Position numbers and translations under genes: made by a program | Shown here: in pieces, positions 1-8,262 of the stretch | How the letters are laid out: every line of letters starts with the position of its first letter | Position numbering within the stretch: the first letter of the stretch is position 1 | The notes under the pieces: model-generated | Databases searched by the model: none | Seen by the model: the letters and a program-made list of their open reading frames with translations, nothing else | What the model was told of the DNA's origin: nothing | NCBI GenBank assembly: GCA_945873815.1 | Contig: CAMCEE010000002.1 | Coordinates: forward strand, 1-64,000 | DNA: 64,000 nt | Source of the DNA: an uncultured Caryophanales bacterium | Lineage (GTDB): Bacteria > Bacillota_I > Bacilli_A > RFN20 > CAG-449 | Direction: 5' to 3'

Positions 1-751
1 ACAAAAATCAGTATCAAAAAGATGGATATACTTTTGTGGGCTGGTCTACTTCTCCAAATGGTCAAATTGAATATATTGATTGTGATAAAACTTATCAAAT
101 GGGTACAGGTTTAAGCTATACGCTATATGCAGTTTGGAAAGCAAACTTAAACACTATCTTCTTTGATGGGAATGGTGCCACATCAGGCGAAATGGCAAAT
201 CAATATGCAAGTTCGAATAGTAATGTAAAGTTAAACAAAAATGAGTTTAGCAAACAGGGATATCACTTTATTGGATGGGCTAATAACAAAAACGGAACCT
301 CTCAATATGCGGATTGCGCTAATTATCTAATGGGGATAAATTCTCAAAACATATTATATGCAGTTTGGGAGCCGAACACAAACATTATAACTTTTAATGG
401 AAATGGTTCTACTTCTGGAAGTATGTCAAGCCAATCAGGGCTGTCAAACAGCAATATTTTACTTAATCAAAATATGTTTAAAAGAGTAGGATTTTCTTTT
501 GCAGGTTGGTCAACTTCTCCTAATGGTGAGATTGAATATTTAGATTGTTCTAAGTTTAGCTTAGGGGTCGAAAGCAATTATACTCTTTATGCTATTTGGA
601 ATGCTAACACAAATACTATCATTTTTAATGGTAATGGTGCCACATCAGGTGAAATGGCAAATCAAAGTGCAAAAACTGACCAAGTTGTAACATTAAACAA
701 AAATCAGTATCAAAAAGATGGATATACTTTTGTGGGCTGGTCTACTTCTCC
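1..751 (+). repeat. In-frame 231-bp coding repeats with an identical 55-bp copy
   Basis: Bases 1-55 and 697-751 are identical, far more similar than the intervening repeats. Repeat starts near nt 151, 382 and 613 are 231 bp (77 codons) apart. The nucleotide identity suggests recent duplication or gene conversion inside the array, so copy number may vary between strains. Confidence 0.85.
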
Positions 752-1796
752 GGATGGACAAGTTGAATATATTGACTGCGATAAGGCTTATCAAATAGGC
801 ACGAGTTCTAGTTATACACTTTATGCAATATGGGAATTTGGAACTCTATATTTTGTATATAACGAACAAAATCTTATAGACCTAATTGCGTCAAATTATA
901 ACGACTACGACGAAATTAGATTAATGGCGGATTTAGATTTTAAAGGCAGCGAAATTACACCTTTTGCAAACTTTACAACGACATTTAATGGAAACCATTT
1001 TAGTATTTCTAATTTTAAAATCAATAATAGACTAGGATTCTTTGAAAGGACATCTGGTGCAATAATACGAAATTTGGGACTCTGCAATGTTACATTAACA
1101 TCAACATCAACATCCTATGACGCATTTGGGGGACTTATTGGAAAATGTGCAGATACGACAGTTGAAGAGTGCTATACGACAGGACTCATATATATAAATC
1201 GTTATACTGGGACAACCAAAGATACAAGAGCGACCGCTGGTGGACTTATCGGAGAGTTTGTCAGCGATACAAATTCTACTGTTAAGAATTGTTATTCAAC
1301 TTGTGATGTTACAGCAAGAGCTAATTATATTGCTGAAGCTGGTGGGCTTATTGGAGGTTTTGTCGCAGGTTCAGCAGAAGTCATTACGATTGAAAACTGC
1401 TATGCAACTGGGAATATTACAACCTATAGTTATGGGCAAATTCAAGATTCAAGAGCGTATTCTGGAGGATTTATTGGAGATGTAAACAGGTATGCAAGCA
1501 GCAGAGGTGCGACAATAAATATATCAAATTGCTTTGCGACTGGAAATTTAGAGTCATATGCCAACAGATACAATGATAATGGACGTTTCGCTGAAAGCAT
1601 AGCAAATGTAGAATCTAATATCAGCAATTGTTATTCATATTTTGGTCAAAAATCAACACATAATGGCAAAAAGTCTTCTTTCGGTTACAATTATAGTAAA
1701 ACTGTAGAGTTAAGTGAAATATACTCATTTGTATTTAATAACTGGGATACTGACACTTGGAATTTGTCATTGACAGAATCCCCAACACTAAAATAA
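3..1796 (+). CDS. Surface protein with Listeria-Bacteroides (InlB B-type) repeats and GLUG motifs, 5' partial
   Basis: The frame is open to the left edge of the window, so the listed GTG start at 36 is internal (it is the V of a repeat) and the gene is partial. The visible part has a broken first repeat and then three repeats of about 77 residues, each of the type NTI.F.GNGATSGEM...GY.F.GW....Y...YAVW, which fits the Listeria-Bacteroides repeat family (beta-grasp, cell-surface spacers). From about nt 840 the protein changes to a region with at least four GLUG-type motifs (GGLIG... NCY.TG), seen in secreted adhesins and protease-like surface proteins. No C-terminal LPxTG or membrane segment follows; the protein ends SLTESPTLK. 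Function beyond surface exposure or adhesion is inference. Confidence 0.8.
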   Translation, partial: KNQYQKDGYTFVGWSTSPNGQIEYIDCDKTYQMGTGLSYTLYAVWKANLNTIFFDGNGATSGEMANQYASSNSNVKLNKNEFSKQGYHFIGWANNKNGTSQYADCANYLMGINSQNILYAVWEPNTNIITFNGNGSTSGSMSSQSGLSNSNILLNQNMFKRVGFSFAGWSTSPNGEIEYLDCSKFSLGVESNYTLYAIWNANTNTIIFNGNGATSGEMANQSAKTDQVVTLNKNQYQKDGYTFVGWSTSPDGQVEYIDCDKAYQIGTSSSYTLYAIWEFGTLYFVYNEQNLIDLIASNYNDYDEIRLMADLDFKGSEITPFANFTTTFNGNHFSISNFKINNRLGFFERTSGAIIRNLGLCNVTLTSTSTSYDAFGGLIGKCADTTVEECYTTGLIYINRYTGTTKDTRATAGGLIGEFVSDTNSTVKNCYSTCDVTARANYIAEAGGLIGGFVAGSAEVITIENCYATGNITTYSYGQIQDSRAYSGGFIGDVNRYASSRGATINISNCFATGNLESYANRYNDNGRFAESIANVESNISNCYSYFGQKSTHNGKKSSFGYNYSKTVELSEIYSFVFNNWDTDTWNLSLTESPTLK

Positions 1797-1811
1797 AAAT
1801 ATTAATAAATT

Positions 1812-1848
1812 AAAAACACTCAATCAAAATAAGTTTTGGTGTTTTAAT
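1812..1848 (+). terminator. Weak intrinsic terminator after the repeat protein
   Basis: AAAACAC pairs with GTGTTTT, with an inner CAAAA/TTTTG stem, followed by a short T-rich tract. It lies 16 nt after the stop of the surface-protein gene. The stem is AT-rich, so strength is uncertain. Confidence 0.4.
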
Positions 1849-1996
1849 TTTCTATGGGATATGGTTATTTCTGAAATTATAAAATACATAACAAGTCCGG
1901 TATTTAGGACAAGTGGTAGGATTTGCCAATCTTCGACAAAGAAAGTTGTCGCTTTTGAAAGATTTTTTAGTTTTATTATGCTATGCTTAAAATGGA

Positions 1997-2233
1997 ATGG
2001 AAGAAAAATTTTATGTTAAGATTAAAGACGACTTTGGCGTAGTTCGTGAGTTTGAAGTTCCTACACTTGAAATGAAAGTTGCGATTGACAACATTGACAA
2101 AGATTTGAAGGAACAAAACAAACATGACGCTATGAACTATGCTCGTTCTTTTTCTGCCTATCCAAGCGAGGACTATATAAGCTATAAAGCACAGCAGTTT
2201 GATGACAACAAACTTATTTCATATTTTGAGTAG
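1997..2233 (+). pseudogene. N-terminal half of a sigma-like protein, cut by an in-frame TAG
   Basis: This 78-codon ORF starts MEEKFYVKIKDDFGVV and ends at a TAG (2231-2233). The next ORF lies in the same frame only two codons later, and the two together give a length and order expected for a small sigma-70-like factor of the kind carried by mobile elements: a variable N-terminal part, then a region-4 helix-turn-helix. I see no clear ribosome binding site. A reading as an independent small protein cannot be excluded. TAG is used as a normal stop by other genes here, so the split is more likely a nonsense mutation than recoding. Confidence 0.45.
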
Positions 2234-2239
2234 CAGCGA

Positions 2240-2665
2240 GTGATTTTGAAAAAAGCAATTTGGCAAGTTGTCAAAAATATGGCAAACGAGAAATACAAAA
2301 AGATTTTGTATATGCGCTTTAAAGAAAAAATGAAATTCAATAAGATTGCCGAAAAACTTGACTGCTCTAAACAAAGCATATCTGACAACTATAAAACTGC
2401 CATTGATTTGAGTGTTTTGCTTTGTGAAAATAAAGATTTTCAAAACACATATTTATTCAAGCATTGGAAAGAACATTTGAAGATTGAAACAAACTTAATT
2501 GCAAAGGAAAAGTTAAATGAGTTTGCAAAAACAAAAGACTTTTCTTCAATCACGAGCATAGATAAAATTATTGATTTTGTTGATGAGGTTAAAATAATCC
2601 AAAAGAAAGATAAAAAGCTCGGACTTGTTGATGATACTAAAAAAACTTTAAAGAAAAATATTTGA
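2240..2665 (+). CDS. Sigma-70 region 4-like HTH protein (probably the C-terminal half of a broken gene)
   Basis: The segment ILYMRFKEKMKFNKIAEKLD followed by CSKQSISDNYKTAI reads as a sigma-70 region 4 helix-turn-helix: recognition of a -35-like site by a sigma or sigma-like regulator. The C-terminal 70 residues are lysine-rich and unrecognised. The GTG start at 2240 has no evident Shine-Dalgarno; an ATG at 2279 is an alternative. It is in frame with the preceding 78-codon ORF, separated by one TAG. Context (repeat surface protein, tandem repeats, tRNA-like sequence, RHS remnant) suggests remains of a mobile or accessory element. Confidence 0.5.
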   Translation: MILKKAIWQVVKNMANEKYKKILYMRFKEKMKFNKIAEKLDCSKQSISDNYKTAIDLSVLLCENKDFQNTYLFKHWKEHLKIETNLIAKEKLNEFAKTKDFSSITSIDKIIDFVDEVKIIQKKDKKLGLVDDTKKTLKKNI

Positions 2666-2701
2666 TGTCAAAAATTGGTTTATTCGATGTCAAAATTTGG
2701 T
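2664..2701 (+). repeat. Two direct copies of GATGTCAAAAWTTGGT, 22 bp apart
   Basis: GATGTCAAAAATTGGTT (2664-2680) is followed by GATGTCAAAATTTGGT (2686-2701). Repeated short boxes at this spacing are seen at transposon ends (for example the multiple terminal repeats of IS21-type elements) or as regulator sites. No transposase is present, so the identity is open. Confidence 0.5.
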
Positions 2702-2752
2702 ATTAAAATTGATGAAAAAAATATAAAAAAGCCCGTAAAATCAGGATATTAC

Positions 2753-2831
2753 TGGTAAAATTGAGTTGACTCGAACTACCGACCCCCCCACCTTATGAGG
2801 GTGGTGCTCTAGCCGGCTGGGCTACAATCCT
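2753..2831 (-). tRNA. tRNA-like sequence with CAU anticodon, degenerate (possible pseudogene or att remnant)
   Basis: The minus strand reads as a 79-nt cloverleaf with a perfect anticodon stem CCACC-CTCATAA-GGTGG (anticodon CAU), a TTCGAGT T-loop and an encoded CCA. Defects: a C-A mismatch in the D stem (GCCC/GAGC), an A-A mismatch in the T stem (GGTAG/CAACT), two G-U pairs in the acceptor stem, and a 7-nt variable loop with five G residues. These suggest a decayed Met or Ile2 tRNA. Its 5' end supplies the stop codon of the adjacent RHS fragment, so it marks a junction. A working but odd tRNA remains possible. Confidence 0.5.
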
Positions 2832-3444
2832 ATATGTTTGTTTTAACGACTTTAACAACTGTCGTCGGATATAACCAAGTGGCTAGATTTCCCTTATCAT
2901 GAATATAGTCTACAGCAGCTGTAATTCCCACTCCAATAACAGCACCGATAATTGCTGTTAATATGAAGAAAGGTAAATTACCAGATGGATCAGCATAAGA
3001 AGTCGGATTATTATAACAATAGCAATATAAGTTCAAACCATTAATACTTTGAGGAGCTAAATACTCAACACTATCAGGACTTATGAACCTACCAATTTCA
3101 GGATCATAATAACGTGACAGTAACCAGTAAAGATCAGTTTCCTCAACATAATAATAACCTTTATATCTAAATCTATTAATAGAACTTAGATTTATACCTG
3201 AAGTATCAGTTTTTGTAATAGTTTCTCCATATGCTGAGTAATTATATTTTACAACGATGTTACGATTAGAATCAATAATGCCTATAATATTTTGAAGGAT
3301 GTCTCTAACGTAATAATACGTATTTCCATCGTATACAAAACCATATAAACTTTCATCTGTATCATATAAGTAGTATATTGATTTATTTGCCACTTTATCC
3401 GTTTCTTTTATTAATCTATTTGATATCGTATATTTATTTATCAA
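2830..3444 (-). pseudogene. RHS repeat-associated core fragment
   Basis: The 204-residue ORF carries the RHS/YD core end: RFRYKGYYYVEETDLYWLLS, RYYDPEIGRFISPDS and LYCYCYNNPTSYADPSGN, which closes the shell of RHS polymorphic-toxin proteins. Full RHS proteins are usually over 1000 residues and have a long beta-strand shell upstream, which is missing. After the core there is one hydrophobic stretch (LPFFILTAIIGAVIGVGITA) and then about 30 residues ending at a stop provided by the tRNA-like sequence, so the toxin domain seems cut off as well. The ORF begins inside the end of tyrA (11-nt overlap), so it is probably a remnant joined to tyrA rather than an expressed gene. Confidence 0.75.
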
Positions 3445-4273
3445 AGTTTGTTCGACGCTCTTTTGAAATAGAAAACATTTCTTTTAATGCTTCAACGTTT
3501 TCTTCATCAATGTTGTTTTTAAGTTTCGATAGAGTAGCAATGAATGAATCAATATCTAGTACTAAATGCTCTTTGTTTGCAATAAAGAGTTCACTCCATA
3601 GAGAAGCATTGATTTTTGCAATGCGAGTTAAATCTCTAAATGAATCGCCAGTGTATCTTATTAGGTGATCATTGTTTCTATCGCACATTAATGCTACTGC
3701 AATTGCATGTGGTAATTGTGATAAATATGAAATCATTTTATCATGTTCATCAATAGATAGGATTTCAATATTCTTGAATGAAAGAATTTCACCTATATAT
3801 TTTATTTTTTCTATACTAGAAGAAGTGTTTTTTTCAGTTGGTACAATAATTAGGTTCGCACCTAGAAATATATTTTCGTTTGCATATTGAACTCCACTGA
3901 CTTCGCGCCCTGCCATAGGGTGCATTGCAAGAAATTCGCCTTTTTCAAGAACGTTTTGGATTTTGGTAACGATTTCCTTTTTAACACCTGTAACGTCGCT
4001 TAAAAGGACGCTTTCTTTGAATAAATGCTTATTCTCATTAACCCAATTAAAAACCATACTTGGATATAAACATAAAATGATGATATCAGCATTTTTAATT
4101 AATTCTTCATTGCTTTCGTTGGTATTTAAAATGATTTTTTCATCTTTTGCATAATTGATTGATTCTTTATTAATATCAATAGCGTACACATTATGATTAG
4201 TTTTAGTTAATCCTTTTGCAATTGAACCGCCAATTAATCCTAATCCGACAATTAAATAGTTTAATTCTTTCAT
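3434..4273 (-). CDS. tyrA: Prephenate dehydrogenase
   Basis: TyrA oxidatively decarboxylates prephenate to 4-hydroxyphenylpyruvate, the tyrosine branch from chorismate, in the cytoplasm. The N-terminus has the dinucleotide-binding glycine motif (VGLGLIGGSIAKGL, residues about 9-22), and the family motif HPMAGREVSG is near the middle, with an all-helical C-terminal dimerisation half. At 279 residues it is a normal length for the form without a chorismate mutase or ACT domain. It is the last gene of the aro operon and overlaps the end of aroA by 4 nt (ATGA-type coupling). The presence of tyrA without pheA in the operon implies that the phenylalanine branch is elsewhere. Confidence 0.9.
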   Translation of the reverse strand: MKELNYLIVGLGLIGGSIAKGLTKTNHNVYAIDINKESINYAKDEKIILNTNESNEELIKNADIIILCLYPSMVFNWVNENKHLFKESVLLSDVTGVKKEIVTKIQNVLEKGEFLAMHPMAGREVSGVQYANENIFLGANLIIVPTEKNTSSSIEKIKYIGEILSFKNIEILSIDEHDKMISYLSQLPHAIAVALMCDRNNDHLIRYTGDSFRDLTRIAKINASLWSELFIANKEHLVLDIDSFIATLSKLKNNIDEENVEALKEMFSISKERRTNFDK

Positions 4274-5523
4274 AAACTCTCCTTTCGTAACGATTCGAAA
4301 TCTTTTAAGAAATTTGGATATGATTTATTAATGCATGTTTCGTCATCAATAGTTATTTCATCTAGATGAGAAGTAATGATACATAATGTCATGAATATTC
4401 GATGATCATGGAAAGATGATAAAGGTTTATTTGGAGTATGCATTTTTCCACCGAAAATAACTAATGTATCTTCATCAATTATTTCAACTTTTATTCCAAG
4501 TAATTCTAGGTTGTAACGCATCGCTTCAACGCGATCTGATTCTTTTATTCTTAATCTTTTAATTGAAGTGAATGTTACTTTACTATTTGAAAAAGCAGCT
4601 AGGCCAAAAAGAATAGGACCTAAATCTGGGTTTTCATCAAGCGATACAGTACATTCATTAATTTGGGAAGGATACGAGATAATAGAATCGTCATTCACTT
4701 CAATCTTGCCTCCCATTCTTCTTAGTATCTCTATGATATTTTTATCGGCTTGATATGAGTTTCTATTCATACCATTAACTTTGACTATATCGTTAATTAA
4801 TCCAAGAGTTAAAAAGAAACTAGCTTGAGAATAATCATTTTCAATGTTATATGAAGTAGAATGGTATTCTTGATTTCCTTTGATAGTGATGATTTGATTA
4901 TTGGAATCAAAATCAATTTTAATGCCGAATCGATTTAATGTATCGATTGTCATCAAAATGTAATTTATACTACTAATTGTATTCTTTATGATGATTTTAC
5001 TGTCTCCTTCGAGTAATGGAAGAGAGAAGAGTAAACCAGAAATGAATTGACTAGACACATTACCTTCTATTTCAAAAATTCCACTTTTGAGTGACCCTTG
5101 AACGATGTATCCATCTTCAGTCTTATCGATTGTAATGTCTTGAGCTTTAAACGCTTTCTCGTATGAAGTAATTGGTCTATTTATTAAATTACCTTTTAAT
5201 ATAAATGTATTCTTTTTAGAGAAAACTAGACTTAAAGGAATTAAAAAACGAAGAGTAGAGCCGGATTCATTAACATTTAAAACTGCCTCATCTATTTTTT
5301 TATCAATTGGATGAGTAATAATCGTGTTTTCATAAACATCTATTCTTGCTCCTAGACTACGTAACGAAGCGATAGTTGCATCGATGTCGTTAGAAAAAGA
5401 AACATTATTGACAATGCATTCTTCTTTTGAAAGAGCAGCAGAAATAATGGCGCGATGAGTATCAGATTTTGAACTTGGAGGAGTGATTGCTCCTCTATAT
5501 TTACCTTTGCGTATTGTAATCAT
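4270..5523 (-). CDS. aroA: 3-phosphoshikimate 1-carboxyvinyltransferase (EPSP synthase)
   Basis: AroA joins phosphoenolpyruvate to shikimate 3-phosphate, the sixth step to chorismate. Recognisable stretches are the N-terminal SSKSDTHRAI, the phosphate loop NESGSTLRFLIP, SSQFISGLLF, and RIKESDRVEAM near residue 330, with FHDHRIFMTL before the end. Length (417 aa) is normal. The start ATG follows the aroQ stop by 7 nt. The canonical NAGTA active-site loop reads NESGS here, as in other divergent low-GC homologues; whether this affects inhibitor response cannot be told from sequence. Confidence 0.93.
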   Translation of the reverse strand: MITIRKGKYRGAITPPSSKSDTHRAIISAALSKEECIVNNVSFSNDIDATIASLRSLGARIDVYENTIITHPIDKKIDEAVLNVNESGSTLRFLIPLSLVFSKKNTFILKGNLINRPITSYEKAFKAQDITIDKTEDGYIVQGSLKSGIFEIEGNVSSQFISGLLFSLPLLEGDSKIIIKNTISSINYILMTIDTLNRFGIKIDFDSNNQIITIKGNQEYHSTSYNIENDYSQASFFLTLGLINDIVKVNGMNRNSYQADKNIIEILRRMGGKIEVNDDSIISYPSQINECTVSLDENPDLGPILFGLAAFSNSKVTFTSIKRLRIKESDRVEAMRYNLELLGIKVEIIDEDTLVIFGGKMHTPNKPLSSFHDHRIFMTLCIITSHLDEITIDDETCINKSYPNFLKDFESLRKESL

Positions 5524-5530
5524 AATTTAC

Positions 5531-5962
5531 CTAAATATATAGTCTTTTTAATGTCTCCATCGCTTTTTTATATCCTTCAAACCCTAAACCAACAATCGTT
5601 TGAATGGAAACGAGTTTAATATATGAAACATGTCTAAATTCTTCACGCTTATATACATCCGATAAATGTACTTCAACAGTAGGAATATCTACAGATTTTA
5701 AAGCGTCCATAATCGCAATAGAATAATGTGTATATGCGCCGGCATTGATGACTATCCCATCGACTTTTTTGTATGCTTCTTGAATTTTATCAATGATAGC
5801 TCCTTCATGATTTGATTGGAAAATATCTACTTCAATTCCTAATTCATTTGCAGCATCTTTACAGTATGATACTAAATCATCGTAAGTATTGTTTCCATAG
5901 ATTGATGGTTCTCTAATACCAATCATATTGAGGTTTGGTCCGTTAATAATTAAAACTTTCAT
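5531..5962 (-). CDS. aroQ: Type II 3-dehydroquinate dehydratase
   Basis: AroQ dehydrates 3-dehydroquinate to 3-dehydroshikimate (third step) as a dodecamer of small flavodoxin-like subunits. It opens with the diagnostic NGPNLNMIG, then YGNNTYDDL with the lid tyrosine, QSNHEGAIIDKI, INAGAYTHYSIAI and VEVHLSDVYKREEFRH, which carries catalytic histidine. At 143 aa it has the standard type II length. Its start lies 20 nt inside the end of the upstream aroE/K gene, indicating translational coupling. Confidence 0.95.
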   Translation of the reverse strand: MKVLIINGPNLNMIGIREPSIYGNNTYDDLVSYCKDAANELGIEVDIFQSNHEGAIIDKIQEAYKKVDGIVINAGAYTHYSIAIMDALKSVDIPTVEVHLSDVYKREEFRHVSYIKLVSIQTIVGLGFEGYKKAMETLKRLYI

Positions 5963-7190
5963 CGAATGCCTCCTTAATTCTAGTTATAGTGTCTTTGAAA
6001 CTATCATTGTTTTCTATTTCAATATCACAATACTTTTTATAAAGAGTTATACGCTCGTTTAGAAGTTTATGATATTCTTCTTTATTTTTAGTTAATGGAC
6101 GTTTATCGTCGTAAATGAGTAAATCATCATCTCTATTTAAGAAAACAATATATCCATTTTCTTTTAGTGCGAAAATGTTTTCCTTATTTTTAATGATTCC
6201 TCCACCAGTTGATATAACTAGATTTGTTTCTTTTGAAATTTCTTTTGTAATTTCATTTTCTATTTCACGGAATTTACTCTCACCATATTTATCGAAGTAT
6301 TCTTTGATTGGAAGAGGTATTCTTTTTTCAATTTCCTCATCTAAATCATAGAATTTTTTATTTAATGCTTCTGCAAGAACTTTTCCAATTGTTGTTTTTC
6401 CTGCCATCGGCATACCGATTAGGACGACGTTTGATTTATTAAGGTAGATTTTCTTGTATATTGATTTATATACTTCAGCATCATTCTTTTTTGAAAAGAA
6501 GATTTCATTTGCAATAACTGCTTGATTAACAAGCATTTCTAGTCCTCCAGTTGCAATAATGCCTTTTTCTTTTGCCTCTAAAACTAAAGGTGTTCTAAGT
6601 GGATTATAAACAACATCAACAACATATTTTAGTGATGGAAAATCATTAAGAGAAATGATTCGATCGTAATTATTTGGATACATTCCAACAGGAGTAGTAT
6701 TAATAATGACTTCCACATCTTTTCTTTTTATTAATTCATCAAATGTTAACGTACCTTTTTCTTTTTTTCTAGTCGCAGTAATAATTTCTTTTGCACCTAA
6801 ATCTTGAAGTAAGGAAAGGGAAGTATTATGTGTTCCTCCATTACCAAGAATGGCACAAATCTTGTCTTTAATATCGATTTTATGATCTAGGATCATCTTC
6901 TTTAAACCACCGTAATCTGTGTTATAGCCATATAATATATTATTCCTATTTACAATCGTATTTACTGCATGAATCCTATTTGCTTGTTCATCGATTTTAT
7001 CTAGAAAAGGAATAACGAATTGTTTATAGGGAATTGTAACGTTAATTCCGAGAAAATCTCTATTCTTAAGTAAAGATGATACTTCATTTGAATCTAATTC
7101 ATTTATTTCATATGAAAAAGAAGAGAGTGATTCATGAATGGGCTTAGAAAATGAATGAATGAGTGGTTTACCGATAATTCCATATTTCAT
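5943..7190 (-). CDS. aroE-aroK: Fused shikimate dehydrogenase-shikimate kinase
   Basis: This 415-aa protein joins two consecutive enzymes of the pathway. Residues 1 to about 245 are AroE: HSFSKPIHESL at the shikimate site, GINVTIPYKQF with the catalytic lysine, an NADP loop LGNGGTHNTSL, and GGLEMLVNQAVIANEIFF at the end. From about residue 250 comes a P-loop kinase of AroK type: VVLIGMPMAGKTTIGKVLAEAL, then FYDLDEEIEKR, FREIENE and STGGGII. The P-loop is GMPMAGKT rather than the usual GxxGxGKT/S. No stop or frameshift separates the parts. Dehydroshikimate is reduced to shikimate by the first part and phosphorylated by the second, so channeling is plausible but inferred. It starts 1 nt after the aroC stop. 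Confidence 0.93.
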   Translation of the reverse strand: MKYGIIGKPLIHSFSKPIHESLSSFSYEINELDSNEVSSLLKNRDFLGINVTIPYKQFVIPFLDKIDEQANRIHAVNTIVNRNNILYGYNTDYGGLKKMILDHKIDIKDKICAILGNGGTHNTSLSLLQDLGAKEIITATRKKEKGTLTFDELIKRKDVEVIINTTPVGMYPNNYDRIISLNDFPSLKYVVDVVYNPLRTPLVLEAKEKGIIATGGLEMLVNQAVIANEIFFSKKNDAEVYKSIYKKIYLNKSNVVLIGMPMAGKTTIGKVLAEALNKKFYDLDEEIEKRIPLPIKEYFDKYGESKFREIENEITKEISKETNLVISTGGGIIKNKENIFALKENGYIVFLNRDDDLLIYDDKRPLTKNKEEYHKLLNERITLYKKYCDIEIENNDSFKDTITRIKEAFDESFNY

Positions 7191-7191
7191 A

Positions 7192-8262
7192 TTATTGATC
7201 CTCTTGTTGTAACATTAAATCTAGAATGGTGAAAGCAATCAATGAATCGATTACTACGCATGCTCTTTGAACAATGCATGGGTCATGTCTACCTTTGATT
7301 TCAAGTTCGACATTTTCTTTATTTTGATTGATTGATAATTGCTTTTTTGCAATCGATGGAGTAGCTTTAATTATCGTTTTAAAAACAATAGGCATCCCAT
7401 TAGATATTCCACCATTTATTCCTGCATTATTATTAGTTAATGTGATGATTTTTCCATCGATATTTCTAAATGCATCATTAGCTTCACTACCATAAGTGGT
7501 TGCAAACTTTTCACCTAATCCAAAAAGAATTCCTTTTACAGCCGGAATAGAAAATATAGCATGAGATAAACAAGATTCAAGAGAATCGAAAAAAGGCTCT
7601 CCTAAACCAACTGGAAGAGATAGTATGTAAGATTCGACTTCTCCTCCTACTGAATCGAGATTTTCTTTAGCATTTTTAATCACTTCTTTCATCTCGATTT
7701 CTTTTTCATCATTCAATATTGGAAAAGAAGAAGAATTGAACTTTTTTATCATATCTTTAGTTGGGACAATGATTTCATCATCTTTAATTCCATGAATTGA
7801 TTTAATTCTTGAACCAATTTCAATTCCTTTTTCATTTAAATATTGGATGATGAGCGCAGCACTTGCGACAATAGGCGCAGTCATTCTCCCTGAAAGATGA
7901 CCTCCACCTCTTAAATCTGCTTGTCCGTGATATTTTATATCTTGAGTATAATCAGCATGCCCAGGTCGATAGACAATATTTGAATAAGCACTTGAATCTT
8001 GCTTTTTATTTTTAATGACTAATTTTAAGTCATCTCCATTTGTATAACCATTTGTTACTCCGCTTTGAATTTCAAATTCATCATCTTCAATTCTTGCGGT
8101 TGATTCTTTTCCATTTGGTCTTCTTTTTGCAAGTTGAAAGTTGATAAAGTCATAATCTACTTTCATCCCTTTTGGGAGATTTGATAATATTACGCCAATT
8201 TCTGGAGCGTGACTTGCACCAAAAATCGTCATTTTTAATTTATTACCTAAGGTATCTGACAT
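7192..8262 (-). CDS. aroC: Chorismate synthase
   Basis: AroC makes chorismate from EPSP using reduced FMN. Motifs are FGASHAPEIGVIL at the start, RPGHADYTQDIKYH, GRMTAPIVASAAL, and RHDPCIVQRA close to the end. The 356-aa length is typical. The usual second-residue context GxSHG reads GASHA, so one of the flavin-binding glycines differs. The gene overlaps the end of aroB by 20 nt and almost touches aroE/K downstream, so it is clearly inside the operon. No flavin reductase is in the operon, though a flavin-reductase-like gene lies at 17.6 kb. Confidence 0.94.
   Translation of the reverse strand: MSDTLGNKLKMTIFGASHAPEIGVILSNLPKGMKVDYDFINFQLAKRRPNGKESTARIEDDEFEIQSGVTNGYTNGDDLKLVIKNKKQDSSAYSNIVYRPGHADYTQDIKYHGQADLRGGGHLSGRMTAPIVASAALIIQYLNEKGIEIGSRIKSIHGIKDDEIIVPTKDMIKKFNSSSFPILNDEKEIEMKEVIKNAKENLDSVGGEVESYILSLPVGLGEPFFDSLESCLSHAIFSIPAVKGILFGLGEKFATTYGSEANDAFRNIDGKIITLTNNNAGINGGISNGMPIVFKTIIKATPSIAKKQLSINQNKENVELEIKGRHDPCIVQRACVVIDSLIAFTILDLMLQQEDQ

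Noticed and set aside
1861-2019. 52-codon ORF starting ATG after the surface-protein terminator
   Set aside because: No ribosome site, no recognisable motif, and it runs into the start of the sigma-like ORF in another frame.
1997-2665. TAG read as an amino acid (amber recoding)
   Set aside because: Other genes in the window end with TAG in normal places, and no suppressor tRNA is seen; mutation is simpler.
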